The translations under genes and the position numbers were made by a program. Below, piece by piece: positions 18,152 to 27,267 of a DNA stretch of 64,000 nt. Within the stretch, counting starts at the first letter, position 1; every line of letters begins with the position of its first letter. The notes beneath the pieces were generated by a model. It was not told the DNA's origin. It saw only the letters and a list, made by a program, of their open reading frames with translations, and did no database searches. Source of the DNA: Candidatus Leptofilum gracile (GTDB lineage: Bacteria > Chloroflexota > Anaerolineae > Promineifilales > Promineifilaceae); the NCBI GenBank assembly GCA_016713825.1, contig JADJOJ010000007.1, forward strand, positions 124,001 to 188,000. The letters are read 5' to 3'.

Positions 18152-18217
18152 TTACGTAATTGGTAATTGGTAATTGAGTAATTATGTCAATTACCTAATT
18201 ACCCAATTACCAATTAC
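18147..18217. repeat. AATTGGT heptad hairpin between convergent genes
   Basis: taattacgtaattggtaatt continues as AATTGGT heptads and is mirrored by aattacccaattaccaatta. The whole gap between the RDD and ABC-F stops is this stem, probably a bidirectional terminator. Confidence 0.75.
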
Positions 18218-19851
18218 ATCTTCCCTCCCGCCGCCAAATAATCCGTGTAGCCGCCGTCGAATTCGGTAAAACGGCCGTCTTCCAACGCCAATACCCGGTC
18301 CACTACCTGATCCAAAAAGTAGCGATCGTGCGACACAACCAGCAGCGTGCCCTCAAATTCGTCCAGGGTTTGCTCCAACACCTCGATGGAGGCGATGTCC
18401 AGGTTGTTGGTCGGTTCATCGAGCAGCAGCAGATTCGGCCGTTGCAGCACCAGCTTGGCCAGCTGCAACCGGCTGCGCTCGCCGCCGCTCAGCTTGGCAA
18501 TCGGCTGCTGCATCTGGTCGTAGCTGTACAAAAAGCGGTGCAAAAAAGCCACCGCCACCTCGCGGCTTACCGGGGCAGTTTGGCGAATTTCGCTGATGAG
18601 GTCGCGGCTGTAATCCAACGTTTCCTGCTCCTGGGCGTAGTAGCCAATCTTCACGCTGGGGCCGATTTTGATGCGCCCCCCATGCAAATTTTCCGGGTCG
18701 AGCAGCTGCTTGAGCAAAAACGATTTGCCCGCGCCGTTTGGCCCCACCAGCCCCACTCGTTCGCCGTGCCACAAAATTTGGTTGAGCTGGTTGAAGATGG
18801 TACGGCCGTTTTCAAACCGCCGCGTCACATTTTCCAGCTCCAACACCTTGTTGCTGCCCCGCCAACCAGCCAAATCGAGCGTCATGCGCCGCTGCTCGGC
18901 CACCTTTTCCACCTTGTCCATCTTGTCTAGCATTTTGCGGCGGCTGCGCGCCTGCTTGATGTGCCGCTCGTTCACAACCAGCGACGCCCACAGCTCAAAG
19001 CGGGCAATCGCCGCCTCGATGCGGGCGATCTCCTTTTGCTGGGCGGCGTACAGCTGCGCCTGGCGCAGGCGGGCCAGCTCCCGCTCGGTGGTGTAGTGGG
19101 TGTAGTTGCCAGGGTAGAGGGTGATACGGCCGCTTTCCAACTCCGCAATGTGCGTGACCACCTCATCCAGCAAATACCGGTCGTGCGAAATAATCACCAC
19201 ACCGCCAGGGTAGCTGCGGATGACCCCTTCCAGATTTTGTTTGGCCGCCAAATCTAGATGGTTGTCTGGCTCGTCCAGCAGCAGCAAATCTGGCTGCTGC
19301 ACCAGCAGCTTGGCCAGCATGATCAGCTTTTTCTGGCCGCCGCTCAGGTGCTCCGTTTGGGTCTCCCAACGATCCTGCGGGAAGCCCAGGCGGGTGAGCG
19401 TTTCCTTGACGCGGCTTTCGTAGCTGGCCCCGCCCAGCTGCGCCAGTTCGTGCAGCTGCTTTTCATGCTGGGCCATTACTTTTTCTAGCCGGGTGGCATC
19501 TTCGTAGACGGCGGGCGTGCCCATTTGCTCTTCGAGCCTGGCCAATTGTTGGTGGACGGCGGCAATTTGGGGAACGGCCGTCATCGCTTCCATGAGCACA
19601 GAACGGCCGTCTGGCAGCTCAGGCTCCTGCACCAACCGCCCCCAGGTAAGCCCCGATTTGCGAAAAATGTTGCCTTCGTCCGGCTCCAGCTCACGGGCAA
19701 TCAGCTTAAGCAGGGTCGATTTGCCCGCGCCATTGGGGCCAACCAGCCCCACCCGCTGCTGGTTCTGCACTTCCCAGCTCAGGCCAGAAAGGATCAATTT
19801 GCCGGTTAAAGAAACTGCAATTTTGTCCAGGTTGAATAAGATTTCTGCCAT
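18214..19851 (-). CDS. ABC-F family ATPase (ribosome-associated)
   Basis: 545 residues with two ABC cassettes and no membrane segment. The Walker A motifs are GPNGAGKST (~38) and GPNGAGKSF (~370, Phe where Ser/Thr is usual), the signatures LSGGQKK and LSGGERSR, and the Walker B motifs LLLLDEPDNHLD and LLLLDEPTNNLD. Between them is the charged coiled-coil linker (about 230-320) that reaches the peptidyl-transferase centre in this family. ABC-F proteins rescue stalled ribosomes or displace antibiotics; which applies cannot be read. A terminator-like hairpin in the leader suggests attenuation control. Confidence 0.93.
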   Translation of the reverse strand: MAEILFNLDKIAVSLTGKLILSGLSWEVQNQQRVGLVGPNGAGKSTLLKLIARELEPDEGNIFRKSGLTWGRLVQEPELPDGRSVLMEAMTAVPQIAAVHQQLARLEEQMGTPAVYEDATRLEKVMAQHEKQLHELAQLGGASYESRVKETLTRLGFPQDRWETQTEHLSGGQKKLIMLAKLLVQQPDLLLLDEPDNHLDLAAKQNLEGVIRSYPGGVVIISHDRYLLDEVVTHIAELESGRITLYPGNYTHYTTERELARLRQAQLYAAQQKEIARIEAAIARFELWASLVVNERHIKQARSRRKMLDKMDKVEKVAEQRRMTLDLAGWRGSNKVLELENVTRRFENGRTIFNQLNQILWHGERVGLVGPNGAGKSFLLKQLLDPENLHGGRIKIGPSVKIGYYAQEQETLDYSRDLISEIRQTAPVSREVAVAFLHRFLYSYDQMQQPIAKLSGGERSRLQLAKLVLQRPNLLLLDEPTNNLDIASIEVLEQTLDEFEGTLLVVSHDRYFLDQVVDRVLALEDGRFTEFDGGYTDYLAAGGKM

Positions 19852-19900
19852 TTTTCACCCCGTGGGGATAAATCCCCAGGCTATCACTATCACGCATTTG

Positions 19901-19938
19901 CAATAAAAAAGGCCGAGACGATGGGTCGCCTCGGCCTT
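19901..19938 (-). terminator. Terminator-like hairpin in the ABC-F leader (possible attenuator)
   Basis: On the minus strand AAGGCCGAG pairs with CTCGGCCTT (plus an inner CGA/TCG) and is followed by TTTTTTATT, a textbook intrinsic terminator 50-90 nt upstream of the ABC-F ATG. No minus-strand gene lies before it, because the next gene starts divergently at 20132. That favours leader attenuation. A second small hairpin (TGGGGATAAATCCCCA, 19863-19878) sits next to the ribosome-binding site. No clear leader peptide was found. Confidence 0.6.
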
Positions 19939-20131
19939 GAAAATTATCTAGGTTTACATAATATTCATTCAGGAGGCGCATTGGTAGCGGGAGGCAGCGA
20001 AATAGAGCCAAAACGGATGGCTGCGGTAAAGCGACGGTCGAACCAGGAAATGAATACCATAGGCAAAGAATATCCTAAGGCGGGAAGCTGCGCAAATGCC
20101 CAAATGTTCGATCACAGGTATACTTTGGCAC

Positions 20132-21463
20132 ATGAATAAAAAGGTCTCGTTGCTGCTCATTTTGCTGCTTACATTGTTGGCCGCTTGCGATTTAGCCAAC
20201 AGCCTGAACCAGCCAGCCCCAGAAGACGCCACCACCAATCCGGGGACCAGCGGAACGGCCGTTGCCACCACCACCCCGGCCCCAGACACCACGCCAGACA
20301 TCGCCATCCCCACCGTCCCGATCACCCAAACGCGCCCCACTTTGCGCATCTGGTTGCCACCAGAAATTGCCCTTGCCACCGAAGAAGGCGCCGCCGTGCT
20401 GAATGCCCAGCTGGCCGCCTACCGCAGCAACCACCCAGACGTGGACCTGATTGTTGAACAAAAGGCAATCGGTGGGCAGAGCGGCATCCTCAACTACCTG
20501 CGCACCGGGCGACCCGTCGCCCCAGACATTTTGCCCGATCTCATCGCCATCTCCACCGACCAGCTCAGTCTGGCCCTGTCTGAAGAACTTATTTACCCAA
20601 TCGGCAGCCTGATTGACACCACTCTTTTGGAAGATTTGCACCCAGCAGCACTCAATTTAGTGCTCAAAGACAATCAAATTGGCGGCTACCCGTTTGTGCT
20701 CACCGGCCTGACCCACCTGGCCTACAACACAGAAACCGTCACCGATACCATTCCCAGCCGCTGGGAACCGTTTATTGCCCAGCCCAACAGCTTTGTTTTT
20801 CCGGCCAATGGCCTGCCCGGTGGCACGCTGGGGCTGCAATTTTACCTGGCAGCCGGGGGCACGCTGACCAACGAGGCGGGGCAGGTTGCCCTGCAAGTGG
20901 AGCCGCTGGCGACGGCGCTGCAACAGCTTTTTGTGGCCGAAAACAACGGGTTCATTTTGGATCAGAGCAGCAATTACGCCACTTTTCAGGAATCCTGGCA
21001 GCTGTTTCAGGCAGGCACGGCCTCGGTAACGCTCACCAACAGCGAGCAATATTTGCGGCTGCGCGGCAACAGTGAGGCGTACCAGATAACGGCCGTTCCC
21101 GGCCTGGACCGTTCATTGACCCCACTCGTCACCGGCTGGGCCTGGGCCATTAGCACCTCAGACCCCAACAAAAGAACGCTGGCGGCGGAACTGCTCAACA
21201 CGCTCATCGACGGCCGTAACCTGGGCGAATGGAGCTACGCCAGCAAATATTTACCCGCCCGGCAAACCGCCTTCACCTTCTGGCCAGAGGATGACCCTTA
21301 CCTGCCGTTTGCCCGCGAGCAGCTCAACCGGGCCAATGCCATGCCAGTGAGCAGCACCAGCAACATCATCACCGTGCTCAACAACGCCGTTTTTGATGTG
21401 ATTACCCTGACCAAAACCCCCCAGGTGGCCGCAGAAGAAGCGGTCGCCGCCTTGCAGCCATAA
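20132..21463 (+). CDS. Extracellular solute-binding lipoprotein (family 1-like)
   Basis: About 443 residues. The lipobox LLTLLAAC gives a lipidated Cys near residue 19, followed by a Thr/Pro-rich linker (to ~65) and a periplasmic-binding fold: LRIWLPPEIALATEEG, ILPDLIAISTDQL, YPFVLTGLTHLAYNTE (hinge and ligand region), FQAGTASVTLTNSEQY and TGWAWAIST. It resembles sugar ABC-transporter receptors. No permease or ATPase is adjacent, so it may serve a remote transporter or act as a sensor. ATG 20132 is chosen since the signal peptide starts there. The glycerate kinase gene follows 5 bp downstream. Confidence 0.83.
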   Translation: MNKKVSLLLILLLTLLAACDLANSLNQPAPEDATTNPGTSGTAVATTTPAPDTTPDIAIPTVPITQTRPTLRIWLPPEIALATEEGAAVLNAQLAAYRSNHPDVDLIVEQKAIGGQSGILNYLRTGRPVAPDILPDLIAISTDQLSLALSEELIYPIGSLIDTTLLEDLHPAALNLVLKDNQIGGYPFVLTGLTHLAYNTETVTDTIPSRWEPFIAQPNSFVFPANGLPGGTLGLQFYLAAGGTLTNEAGQVALQVEPLATALQQLFVAENNGFILDQSSNYATFQESWQLFQAGTASVTLTNSEQYLRLRGNSEAYQITAVPGLDRSLTPLVTGWAWAISTSDPNKRTLAAELLNTLIDGRNLGEWSYASKYLPARQTAFTFWPEDDPYLPFAREQLNRANAMPVSSTSNIITVLNNAVFDVITLTKTPQVAAEEAVAALQP

Positions 21464-21468
21464 CCACG

Positions 21469-22773
21469 ATGCCCAATTTTGCCCAGCACCCCGACCATAT
21501 CCAGACCATCCTGGCTGCGGCAGTACAAACGGCCGATCCGCACACGGCCGTTTGCACCCACCTGCACAAACAAGGCAACCAGCTCACCGTCGGCCCCCAC
21601 ACAGTTGATTTGGCAAACGGCCGTCTCCTCATCCTCAGCCTGGGCAAAGCGGCCGTCCCGATGGCGTTGGCGGCGGTGGAAGTTGTGGGGGAAACGGCCG
21701 TTTCCGGCGGCGGCATTCTGGCCAAACATCTACCCAAAGCCAGCCAGCTCCCGCTACCCGCCTACGAAGGCAACCATCCCGTGCCAGGCGAAAAAAGTTT
21801 GGCCGCCACGCAAAAACTGCTCAACACCTGCCAAAACCTCACCCAAAATGACCTGGTGCTGTGCCTTATTTCCGGCGGTGCGTCGGCGCTGTTCACCCAA
21901 CCCCACCTGCCGCTGCCCATCTGGCAGCAGCTTACCCAGGCGCTGCTGGCCAGCGGCTGCACCATCCAGGAGCTAAACACGGTGCGCCGCCAGCTAGACA
22001 GCGTAAAAGCAGGCGGCCTGGCCCGATTGGTCGCCCCGGCACAGGTGGTCAGCCTCATCCTCAGCGACGTGGTGGGCAACGAACTGGCCAGCATTGGCAG
22101 CGGCCCCACGGTGGCCAGCCCAGAAACCCCGGCCGAGGCGTTGGCGGTTTTACAGCGGTATGGGCTGCTGGTGGGGATGGAAACGGCCGTCTCCCAAACC
22201 ATCCAAACCACCCTGCAACCGCTCGCCCAAACCCACAACCGCCCCCCCACCAACATCATCGACAACCTCATCATTGGCAGCATCCAGCAGTCCGCCCAGG
22301 CCGCCGCCGCCACAGCAAGGCAGCTTGGCTTCCACACCCGGCTGCTCACCACCAAATTAGAAGGAGAGGCGCGCGAGGTAGGCCAATTTGCCGCCGCCCT
22401 GGCCAAAGACGCGCCCCCCCAAAGCGCCACCGTGCTGGGCGGCGAAACCACCGTCACCCTGCGCGGCAATGGCGTGGGCGGGCGCAATCTAGAAACGGCC
22501 CTGGCCGCCGCCATTGGCCTGGCTGGCTGGCCCCAGCGCACCATCACCAGCTTCGCCACCGACGGCGACGACGGCACCAGCGGCGCAGCCGGGGCCACCA
22601 TCACCGGGCAAACCGTGCCCCACGCCCAAACCGCCCTGGCCCACCTTAACAACAACGACAGCTACACCTATTTTGCCCAACAAGATGCCGCCGGAAACGG
22701 GCCGCATCTCATAAAAACCGGTCCAACCGGGACCAATGTGAACGATCTTATTGTTATTCTGAATTACACGTAG
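21469..22773 (+). CDS. Glycerate 2-kinase (MOFRL/DUF4147 family)
   Basis: 434 residues. The N-terminal DUF4147 domain has LILSLGKAAVPMALAA, YEGNHPVPGEKS, LVLCLISGGASALFTQP and LNTVRRQLDSVKAGGLAR; the C-terminal MOFRL domain has VLGGETTVTLRGNGVGGRN and ATDGDDGTSGAAG. Such kinases make 2-phosphoglycerate from D-glycerate in serine, tartrate or glyoxylate routes. It begins 5 bp after the solute-binding lipoprotein and precedes the hexomutase by 39 bp, so one transcript is likely. ATG placement is supported by the short gap. Confidence 0.9.
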   Translation: MPNFAQHPDHIQTILAAAVQTADPHTAVCTHLHKQGNQLTVGPHTVDLANGRLLILSLGKAAVPMALAAVEVVGETAVSGGGILAKHLPKASQLPLPAYEGNHPVPGEKSLAATQKLLNTCQNLTQNDLVLCLISGGASALFTQPHLPLPIWQQLTQALLASGCTIQELNTVRRQLDSVKAGGLARLVAPAQVVSLILSDVVGNELASIGSGPTVASPETPAEALAVLQRYGLLVGMETAVSQTIQTTLQPLAQTHNRPPTNIIDNLIIGSIQQSAQAAAATARQLGFHTRLLTTKLEGEAREVGQFAAALAKDAPPQSATVLGGETTVTLRGNGVGGRNLETALAAAIGLAGWPQRTITSFATDGDDGTSGAAGATITGQTVPHAQTALAHLNNNDSYTYFAQQDAAGNGPHLIKTGPTGTNVNDLIVILNYT

Positions 22774-22812
22774 AGCCATTGCATTGCAACGGCTCCACCA
22801 GCAGGAGACTCC

Positions 22813-24240
22813 ATGACAATCAAATTTGGTACCGACGGCTGGCGTGCCGTCATCAGCGAAACGTTTACTTTTGGCAACTTGCGGCTGGTAGCCCAGGCCA
22901 TTGCCGACTACATCCGCGAAGAAGATGACAACAACCCCAGCGTGGTCATCGGCTTCGACACCCGCTTTTTGTCTGACCGGTACGCAGCCGAAGTGGCCCG
23001 GGTGATGGCCGCCAACCGCATCGACACCTGGCTGGCCCGCGCCGACACGCCCACCCCGGCCATCAGCTATGCCGTGCTGCACAAAAAGGCCACCGCTGGG
23101 GTGATGATCACCGCCAGCCACAATGCCCCGCGCTACAACGGCGTCAAGCTAAAGTCGCGCCACGGGGGGGCTGCCAGCCCTTCGCACCACCAGCGGGTGG
23201 AACGGTTGCTAGATCGCAATTTATCCACCGCCCGTGGCCCCAACCTGATGGATTTGGATGAGGCGCTCCGCCGGGATCGGGTACACAAATTTGACCCTGC
23301 CTGGGCCTATTACGAACATTTGGGCAGCCTGGTGGATTTAGACATTATTTCCAGCGGCGAGCTGCGCGTGGTGGCCGACGGCATGTTTGGCTCCGGGCGC
23401 GGCGCAATCGGCGAGGTGTTGGCCCGTGGCCGTACCCATGTGCACAACATTCGCCACGAGATGAACCCCGGCTTTGGCGGCATCCACCCAGAACCAATTG
23501 CCCGCCATTTGGGCTTTCTGATGTCCACCATTCAGAGTGGGCATTGGGGCGTGGGGCTGGCCACCGACGGCGACGCCGATCGCATTGGGGCCGTAGATGC
23601 GCGGGGTAATTTTGTGGATCCGCACCGGATTTTTGCCCTGGTGCTGCGCTATTTGCTAGAGAAGCGGGGGCTGCACGGCAAGGTGGTGCGCACCGTCTCT
23701 ACCACGCGCATGATCGATCGGATCGCCGCCAAACATGGGCTGGAACTGATTGAAACGCCGGTGGGCTTTAACCACATTGCCGATTTGATGATTGCGGGTG
23801 GCGTGGTGATGGGGGGCGAGGAATCTGGCGGCATGAGCATTCAGGGGCATATTCCTGAGGGGGACGGGGTGCTGCTGGGGCTGCTGCTGCTAGAGGTGAT
23901 GGCGGCGGCCAAAGCGCCGCTGCATGTTTTGGTGGAGGAGCTTTTGGCCCAGTATGGCCCGGCGCAATATGCCCGCACCGACATGAAGCTGAGTCATCCT
24001 GTGGAAAAGGCGCGCATGGTGAAGATGCTGCTCGATCTGGCCCCAGAGGCGATTTCTGGCGTGGCGGTGGAAAAGGTGGAGACGGTGGACGGGGTGAAAT
24101 ATTACCTGAACGATGGGAGCTGGCTGCTGATACGGCCGTCTGGCACCGAACCTGTCCTGCGGGTGTATGCCGAAGCACCCAACGACGACCGTGTAAAAGC
24201 GCTGCTGGGCTTCGGCGAAGAAATGGCGGCGAAGGCGTAG
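22813..24240 (+). CDS. Phosphoglucomutase/phosphomannomutase family enzyme
   Basis: 475 residues of the alpha-D-phosphohexomutase family. The catalytic phosphoserine lies in GVMITASHNAPRYNGVK (~103), the Mg2+ loop is ATDGDADRIG, the sugar-binding loop GGEESGGM and the phosphate-binding loop LIRPSGTEP. It interconverts glucose (or mannose) 1- and 6-phosphate, linking starch-derived sugar to glycolysis or to nucleotide-sugar synthesis. A GGAGACTCC ribosome-binding site precedes the ATG. Glucose and mannose specificity cannot be separated by eye. Confidence 0.93.
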   Translation: MTIKFGTDGWRAVISETFTFGNLRLVAQAIADYIREEDDNNPSVVIGFDTRFLSDRYAAEVARVMAANRIDTWLARADTPTPAISYAVLHKKATAGVMITASHNAPRYNGVKLKSRHGGAASPSHHQRVERLLDRNLSTARGPNLMDLDEALRRDRVHKFDPAWAYYEHLGSLVDLDIISSGELRVVADGMFGSGRGAIGEVLARGRTHVHNIRHEMNPGFGGIHPEPIARHLGFLMSTIQSGHWGVGLATDGDADRIGAVDARGNFVDPHRIFALVLRYLLEKRGLHGKVVRTVSTTRMIDRIAAKHGLELIETPVGFNHIADLMIAGGVVMGGEESGGMSIQGHIPEGDGVLLGLLLLEVMAAAKAPLHVLVEELLAQYGPAQYARTDMKLSHPVEKARMVKMLLDLAPEAISGVAVEKVETVDGVKYYLNDGSWLLIRPSGTEPVLRVYAEAPNDDRVKALLGFGEEMAAKA

Positions 24241-24245
24241 GGGAG

Positions 24246-24313
24246 CAATTGGGTAATTGGGTAATTGGGTAATTGCACTAATTACCCAATTACTTAATTA
24301 CTTAATTACTTAA
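24246..24313. repeat. AATTGGGT octamer hairpin between convergent genes
   Basis: Three copies of AATTGGGT face acccaatt followed by three AATTACTT units, forming a stem in the gap between the hexomutase and the dipeptidase stops. Probable bidirectional terminator; its words resemble those at 18147-18217. Confidence 0.75.
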
Positions 24314-25696
24314 TCACCCCTTCGCAAACTGCTCGATAATGCGGGCGGTATGCTTGGTGCCCAGCAGGAAGTAATCGAGCCGCATGTTTTCGTTGGGGGC
24401 GTGTACCTGGCTGCCGGGGTAGCCCACGCCAGCGGCCACCAGCGGCAAGCCCAATGTGTGGATGAAGGGATAGTTTGGCCCGCTGCCACCAATCATCGGG
24501 GCGACGTTGGGCTCTTTGCCGTAGACGATTTCGGCCGTTTCGTTGGTGAGCTGCACAAACGGATCGTCGGGGTCTACTTTGGCAGGACGGCCGCCGCCGT
24601 GAAAGGTGATGTCTACATCGGTGAAGCCGTTGGCGTCTAGATGAGCCCGCAGCTTGCTGATAATTTCCTGGGGGGATTGGTTGGGCACCAGCCGAAAATC
24701 CACTTTGGCGCTGGCTTTGGCGGGCAGCACCGTTTTGGTCCCTGCCCCCTGGTAGCCAGAGGTGAGTCCGCAAATGGTGCAGGTGGGTTGGAAAACGGCC
24801 GTCTTCTTCAACTCCAACTCGTCTTCAATGCCCAACAGGAAGCCGTCCAGGGCAAACATCTCCTTCAAATTGGCCGCTTCTGAAGGCATGGCGTCTAGCA
24901 TTTCCAGATCGCGGGCGCTGGGGGGCTGCACGTTGTCGTAAAAGCCGGGGATAAGAATGCGCTCGTTTTGGTCTTTGAGGGTGGCAAGCGCCCAGGTGAG
25001 CCGCCACGCCGCGTTGGGGAAAATCGAACCACCGAGGCCAGAGTGGGCATCGATCGAAGCGGTTTGCACCGACAGCTCCACGTAGCAAATGCCGCGCATG
25101 CCCAGCGCCTGGCTGGGACGGCCGTCGTGGTCCACGCCGCCAAATTCCCAAATGCAGGCGTCGGCGGCCAGCTTTTCCTGGTGTTTTTCCACAAAGGCGG
25201 GCATGTTGGGGCTGCCGATCTCTTCTTCCCCCTCGATGATGAACTTGACGTTGCAGGGCAGTTCGCCGCCGCAAGCATCTTTCACCGCTGCCAGGGCGGC
25301 CAGGCGGCAGATGATGTGCCCCTTGTCGTCGCTGATGCCTCGGGCGTACAGCTTGCCGTCCCGCTCGGTCAGTTCAAACGGCGGCGAATCCCACAGCTCC
25401 AGCGGTTCGGCGGGCTGCACGTCGTAATGCAGGTAAAAGAGGAGGGTTTTGTCGGAACGGCCGTTTCCCTCCCCATACACCACAGGGTAGCCATCCGAAG
25501 GCAGCACCTCGGCGCGGAAGCCTTGCTCGCGCAGCATGGTGGCCACCAGATCGGCACATTCAGCAATGCCAAAATTTTGCGCCGAAACGCTGGGCTGGGC
25601 ACACAATCGGGCCAGTTGGTCAATCCAGTAATCGACATTTTGGTCAATGTGGGCGTCGATTTGTTCCCACACGGGGTTGGTTGGTTGTGATGTCAT
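24314..25696 (-). CDS. M20 family dipeptidase
   Basis: 460 residues of the zinc peptidase M20 family, close to the dipeptidase/CNDP group. Metal and catalytic sites: LLFYLHYDVQPAEP (His and Asp), YARGISDDKGH (bridging Asp), IIEGEEEIGSPN (catalytic and metal Glu), WEFGGVDHDGRP and a late His in PFIHTLGLPLV. The lid/dimer domain lies at about residues 190-320. It hydrolyses dipeptides or N-acyl amino acids in the cytosol. The gene stands alone with a repeat hairpin upstream. Confidence 0.92.
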   Translation of the reverse strand: MTSQPTNPVWEQIDAHIDQNVDYWIDQLARLCAQPSVSAQNFGIAECADLVATMLREQGFRAEVLPSDGYPVVYGEGNGRSDKTLLFYLHYDVQPAEPLELWDSPPFELTERDGKLYARGISDDKGHIICRLAALAAVKDACGGELPCNVKFIIEGEEEIGSPNMPAFVEKHQEKLAADACIWEFGGVDHDGRPSQALGMRGICYVELSVQTASIDAHSGLGGSIFPNAAWRLTWALATLKDQNERILIPGFYDNVQPPSARDLEMLDAMPSEAANLKEMFALDGFLLGIEDELELKKTAVFQPTCTICGLTSGYQGAGTKTVLPAKASAKVDFRLVPNQSPQEIISKLRAHLDANGFTDVDITFHGGGRPAKVDPDDPFVQLTNETAEIVYGKEPNVAPMIGGSGPNYPFIHTLGLPLVAAGVGYPGSQVHAPNENMRLDYFLLGTKHTARIIEQFAKG

Positions 25697-25723
25697 TGTG
25701 TTTCCTTTTTGATTTTTTTAGAT

Positions 25724-25778
25724 GGGAGATTGGAGACTGGAGATTAGAGATTTTTGCAATCTCCAGTCTCCAATCTCC
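25724..25778. repeat. GGAGATT-type heptad hairpin
   Basis: gggagattggagactggaga faces tctccagtctccaatctcc across gattagagatttttgcaa, a 20-bp near-perfect stem. It is a second copy of the words found at 4454-4514 and lies between two minus-strand genes. Confidence 0.75.
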
Positions 25779-25781
25779 TCA

Positions 25782-26390
25782 TTATTCCAGGTGGCTGGTG
25801 TCGTTGAGGCGCACGACAACGGGGCCGCGGTCGTTCACCTCGACGACGCTGAGGCCGGTGTTGCCGCGCATGGAGAAACGGCCGTAAATCGCCAAATCGA
25901 TCCCCATCACCTGCCCCAACAGGGCATGCAGCAGCCCGCCATGCGACACGACCAGCACGGTGCCCTCGCTGTGGGCTACCAACACGCTTTGGAAGGCACG
26001 CCAGGCGCGGCTTTGCAGCTCGGCAAATGATTCGCCGTTGGGGGGGTCGATCATGCCGCGCGTGGCAGCGGCCCAAATTTCTGGATACTGCTCGCGGGCT
26101 TGTTCGCCCGTCAGGCCGCTAAAATCGCCCACGTCCCGCTCGCGCCAGATGGGCAATTTGATGGGTTCTAGCCCAAGTTCGGTGGCCAGGGGAACGGCCG
26201 TTTGCACGCAGCGCTGCAAATCACTGGTGTAAATGGCATCTATGGGCCAGCTTTTGAGCCGTTGGCACAGGGCAGCGGCCTGCTGCTGTCCGGTTTCGTT
26301 GAGCGGGATGTCGGCGTGGCCCTGCCAGCGACCGGCTTTGTTCCAGTCGGTCTGGCCGTGGCGGGTGAGTAAGATGGTGAGATGGGTCAA
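25782..26390 (-). CDS. Histidine phosphatase family protein (phosphoglycerate mutase-like)
   Basis: 202 residues. LLTRHGQTDWNKAGRWQGH carries the phospho-accepting His of the RHG motif (residue ~10), IYTSDLQRCVQTA the second Arg, WRERDVGDFSGLTGEQ the acidic residue, and VLVVSHGGLLHALL the second His. Members include cofactor-dependent phosphoglycerate mutase, CobC alpha-ribazole phosphatase and broad phosphatases; at this length a CobC/GpmB-type phosphatase is most likely. No cobalamin genes flank it, so the substrate is open. Confidence 0.88.
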   Translation of the reverse strand: MTHLTILLTRHGQTDWNKAGRWQGHADIPLNETGQQQAAALCQRLKSWPIDAIYTSDLQRCVQTAVPLATELGLEPIKLPIWRERDVGDFSGLTGEQAREQYPEIWAAATRGMIDPPNGESFAELQSRAWRAFQSVLVAHSEGTVLVVSHGGLLHALLGQVMGIDLAIYGRFSMRGNTGLSVVEVNDRGPVVVRLNDTSHLE

Positions 26391-26414
26391 ACGAGTTTCT
26401 CCTAATTGAATAGA

Positions 26415-26473
26415 ACGCAGATTTTCCTGAGTTACCTGATAAAAATGATCAGGGCTATCAGGAAAATCAGCGT
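26415..26473. repeat. Inverted repeat at the end of the nucleotidyltransferase gene
   Basis: ACGCAGATTTTCCTGA pairs with TCAGGAAAATCAGCGT (one mismatch), with a nested CTGAT/ATCAG. It overlaps the last codons of the nucleotidyltransferase gene and may serve as its terminator, though no T-run follows. Confidence 0.55.
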
Positions 26474-27267
26474 CCTATCTTTTGAGCTTTGGCGATATAG
26501 TTTTGGACTTCGTTTACGGCCGTTTCAGGAAAGTGATTGAGATACGGCCGTAGCTGCACGGTCGCCAGCTGCAACAAATTTTGGGCCGCAGGCAGCGTAT
26601 CCTGCGCCAAAATCTGGTTGAGCTGTGCGCCCAGCGCCGGGTACACCTGCTCAAACCGGCGGAACGGGTCCAGGTTATCTAGCAGCTGCGGATTGTCGGT
26701 GGGGGCGCTTTCGGCCAGCAGGTGCAGCAGGTGGGTAAGCGCATACGTTTTAATAAACTGCCGGGCGCTCAGCGCCTCGCCCCGCGCCTGCCGCCCCACG
26801 CCGACAAAAATATTCATCAAAAATTCGGCAAACCGTTTGTGGGCATCGGAACGGCCGTGTTCCACAAAATCTTGCGTAGACAGCGCCAGTTCGGCCAGGC
26901 GGGGGGCGAGACCCGCTTTGTCTAGCAGCACGCGGTATCGGTTCAGCCGGGCCATTTGCAGCTCATCCTCGTTGAAAACGGCAAACTCCAGCAAATGGCC
27001 ACCCCGGTACAGCGCTTTGATGCCATGTTCAGTCTCGCGGAAATGGAAAACCAGGTCAGCCTGGCGCGGCAGCCAGGAGAGGTCCTGGCGCATATCTTCT
27101 TGCACCCCATGAATGGTGACCACAAAAAAATCATGGTCGGACCAATCGTCGGGTTGCGTGTCTTGCTGGGCCATCGAACCGAGGGCAATGAGCCCCAACA
27201 CGCGGGGATCGGCATCTAATTTTTGGCGCAGTTCGGCGGTGAACTGGTTGTAATCGGCTAAATTCAT
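26467..27267 (-). CDS. Nucleotidyltransferase, aminoglycoside 6-adenylyltransferase-like
   Basis: 266 residues. The N-terminal polymerase-beta-type fold has LIALGSMAQQDTQPDDWSDH followed by DFFVV, the G-S and D-x-D metal triad of nucleotidyltransferases; the rest is helical and resembles AadE/AadK-type proteins. It would transfer a nucleotide to a small molecule or protein; resistance is only one option. Its ATG overlaps the methyltransferase stop (ATGA, 27264-27267), the last gene of a three-gene coupled operon. Confidence 0.75.
   Translation of the reverse strand: MNLADYNQFTAELRQKLDADPRVLGLIALGSMAQQDTQPDDWSDHDFFVVTIHGVQEDMRQDLSWLPRQADLVFHFRETEHGIKALYRGGHLLEFAVFNEDELQMARLNRYRVLLDKAGLAPRLAELALSTQDFVEHGRSDAHKRFAEFLMNIFVGVGRQARGEALSARQFIKTYALTHLLHLLAESAPTDNPQLLDNLDPFRRFEQVYPALGAQLNQILAQDTLPAAQNLLQLATVQLRPYLNHFPETAVNEVQNYIAKAQKIGR

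Noticed and set aside
18214..19851. ABC transporter importer
   Set aside because: Two ABC cassettes on one chain with a charged linker and no membrane gene nearby mean ABC-F, not transport.
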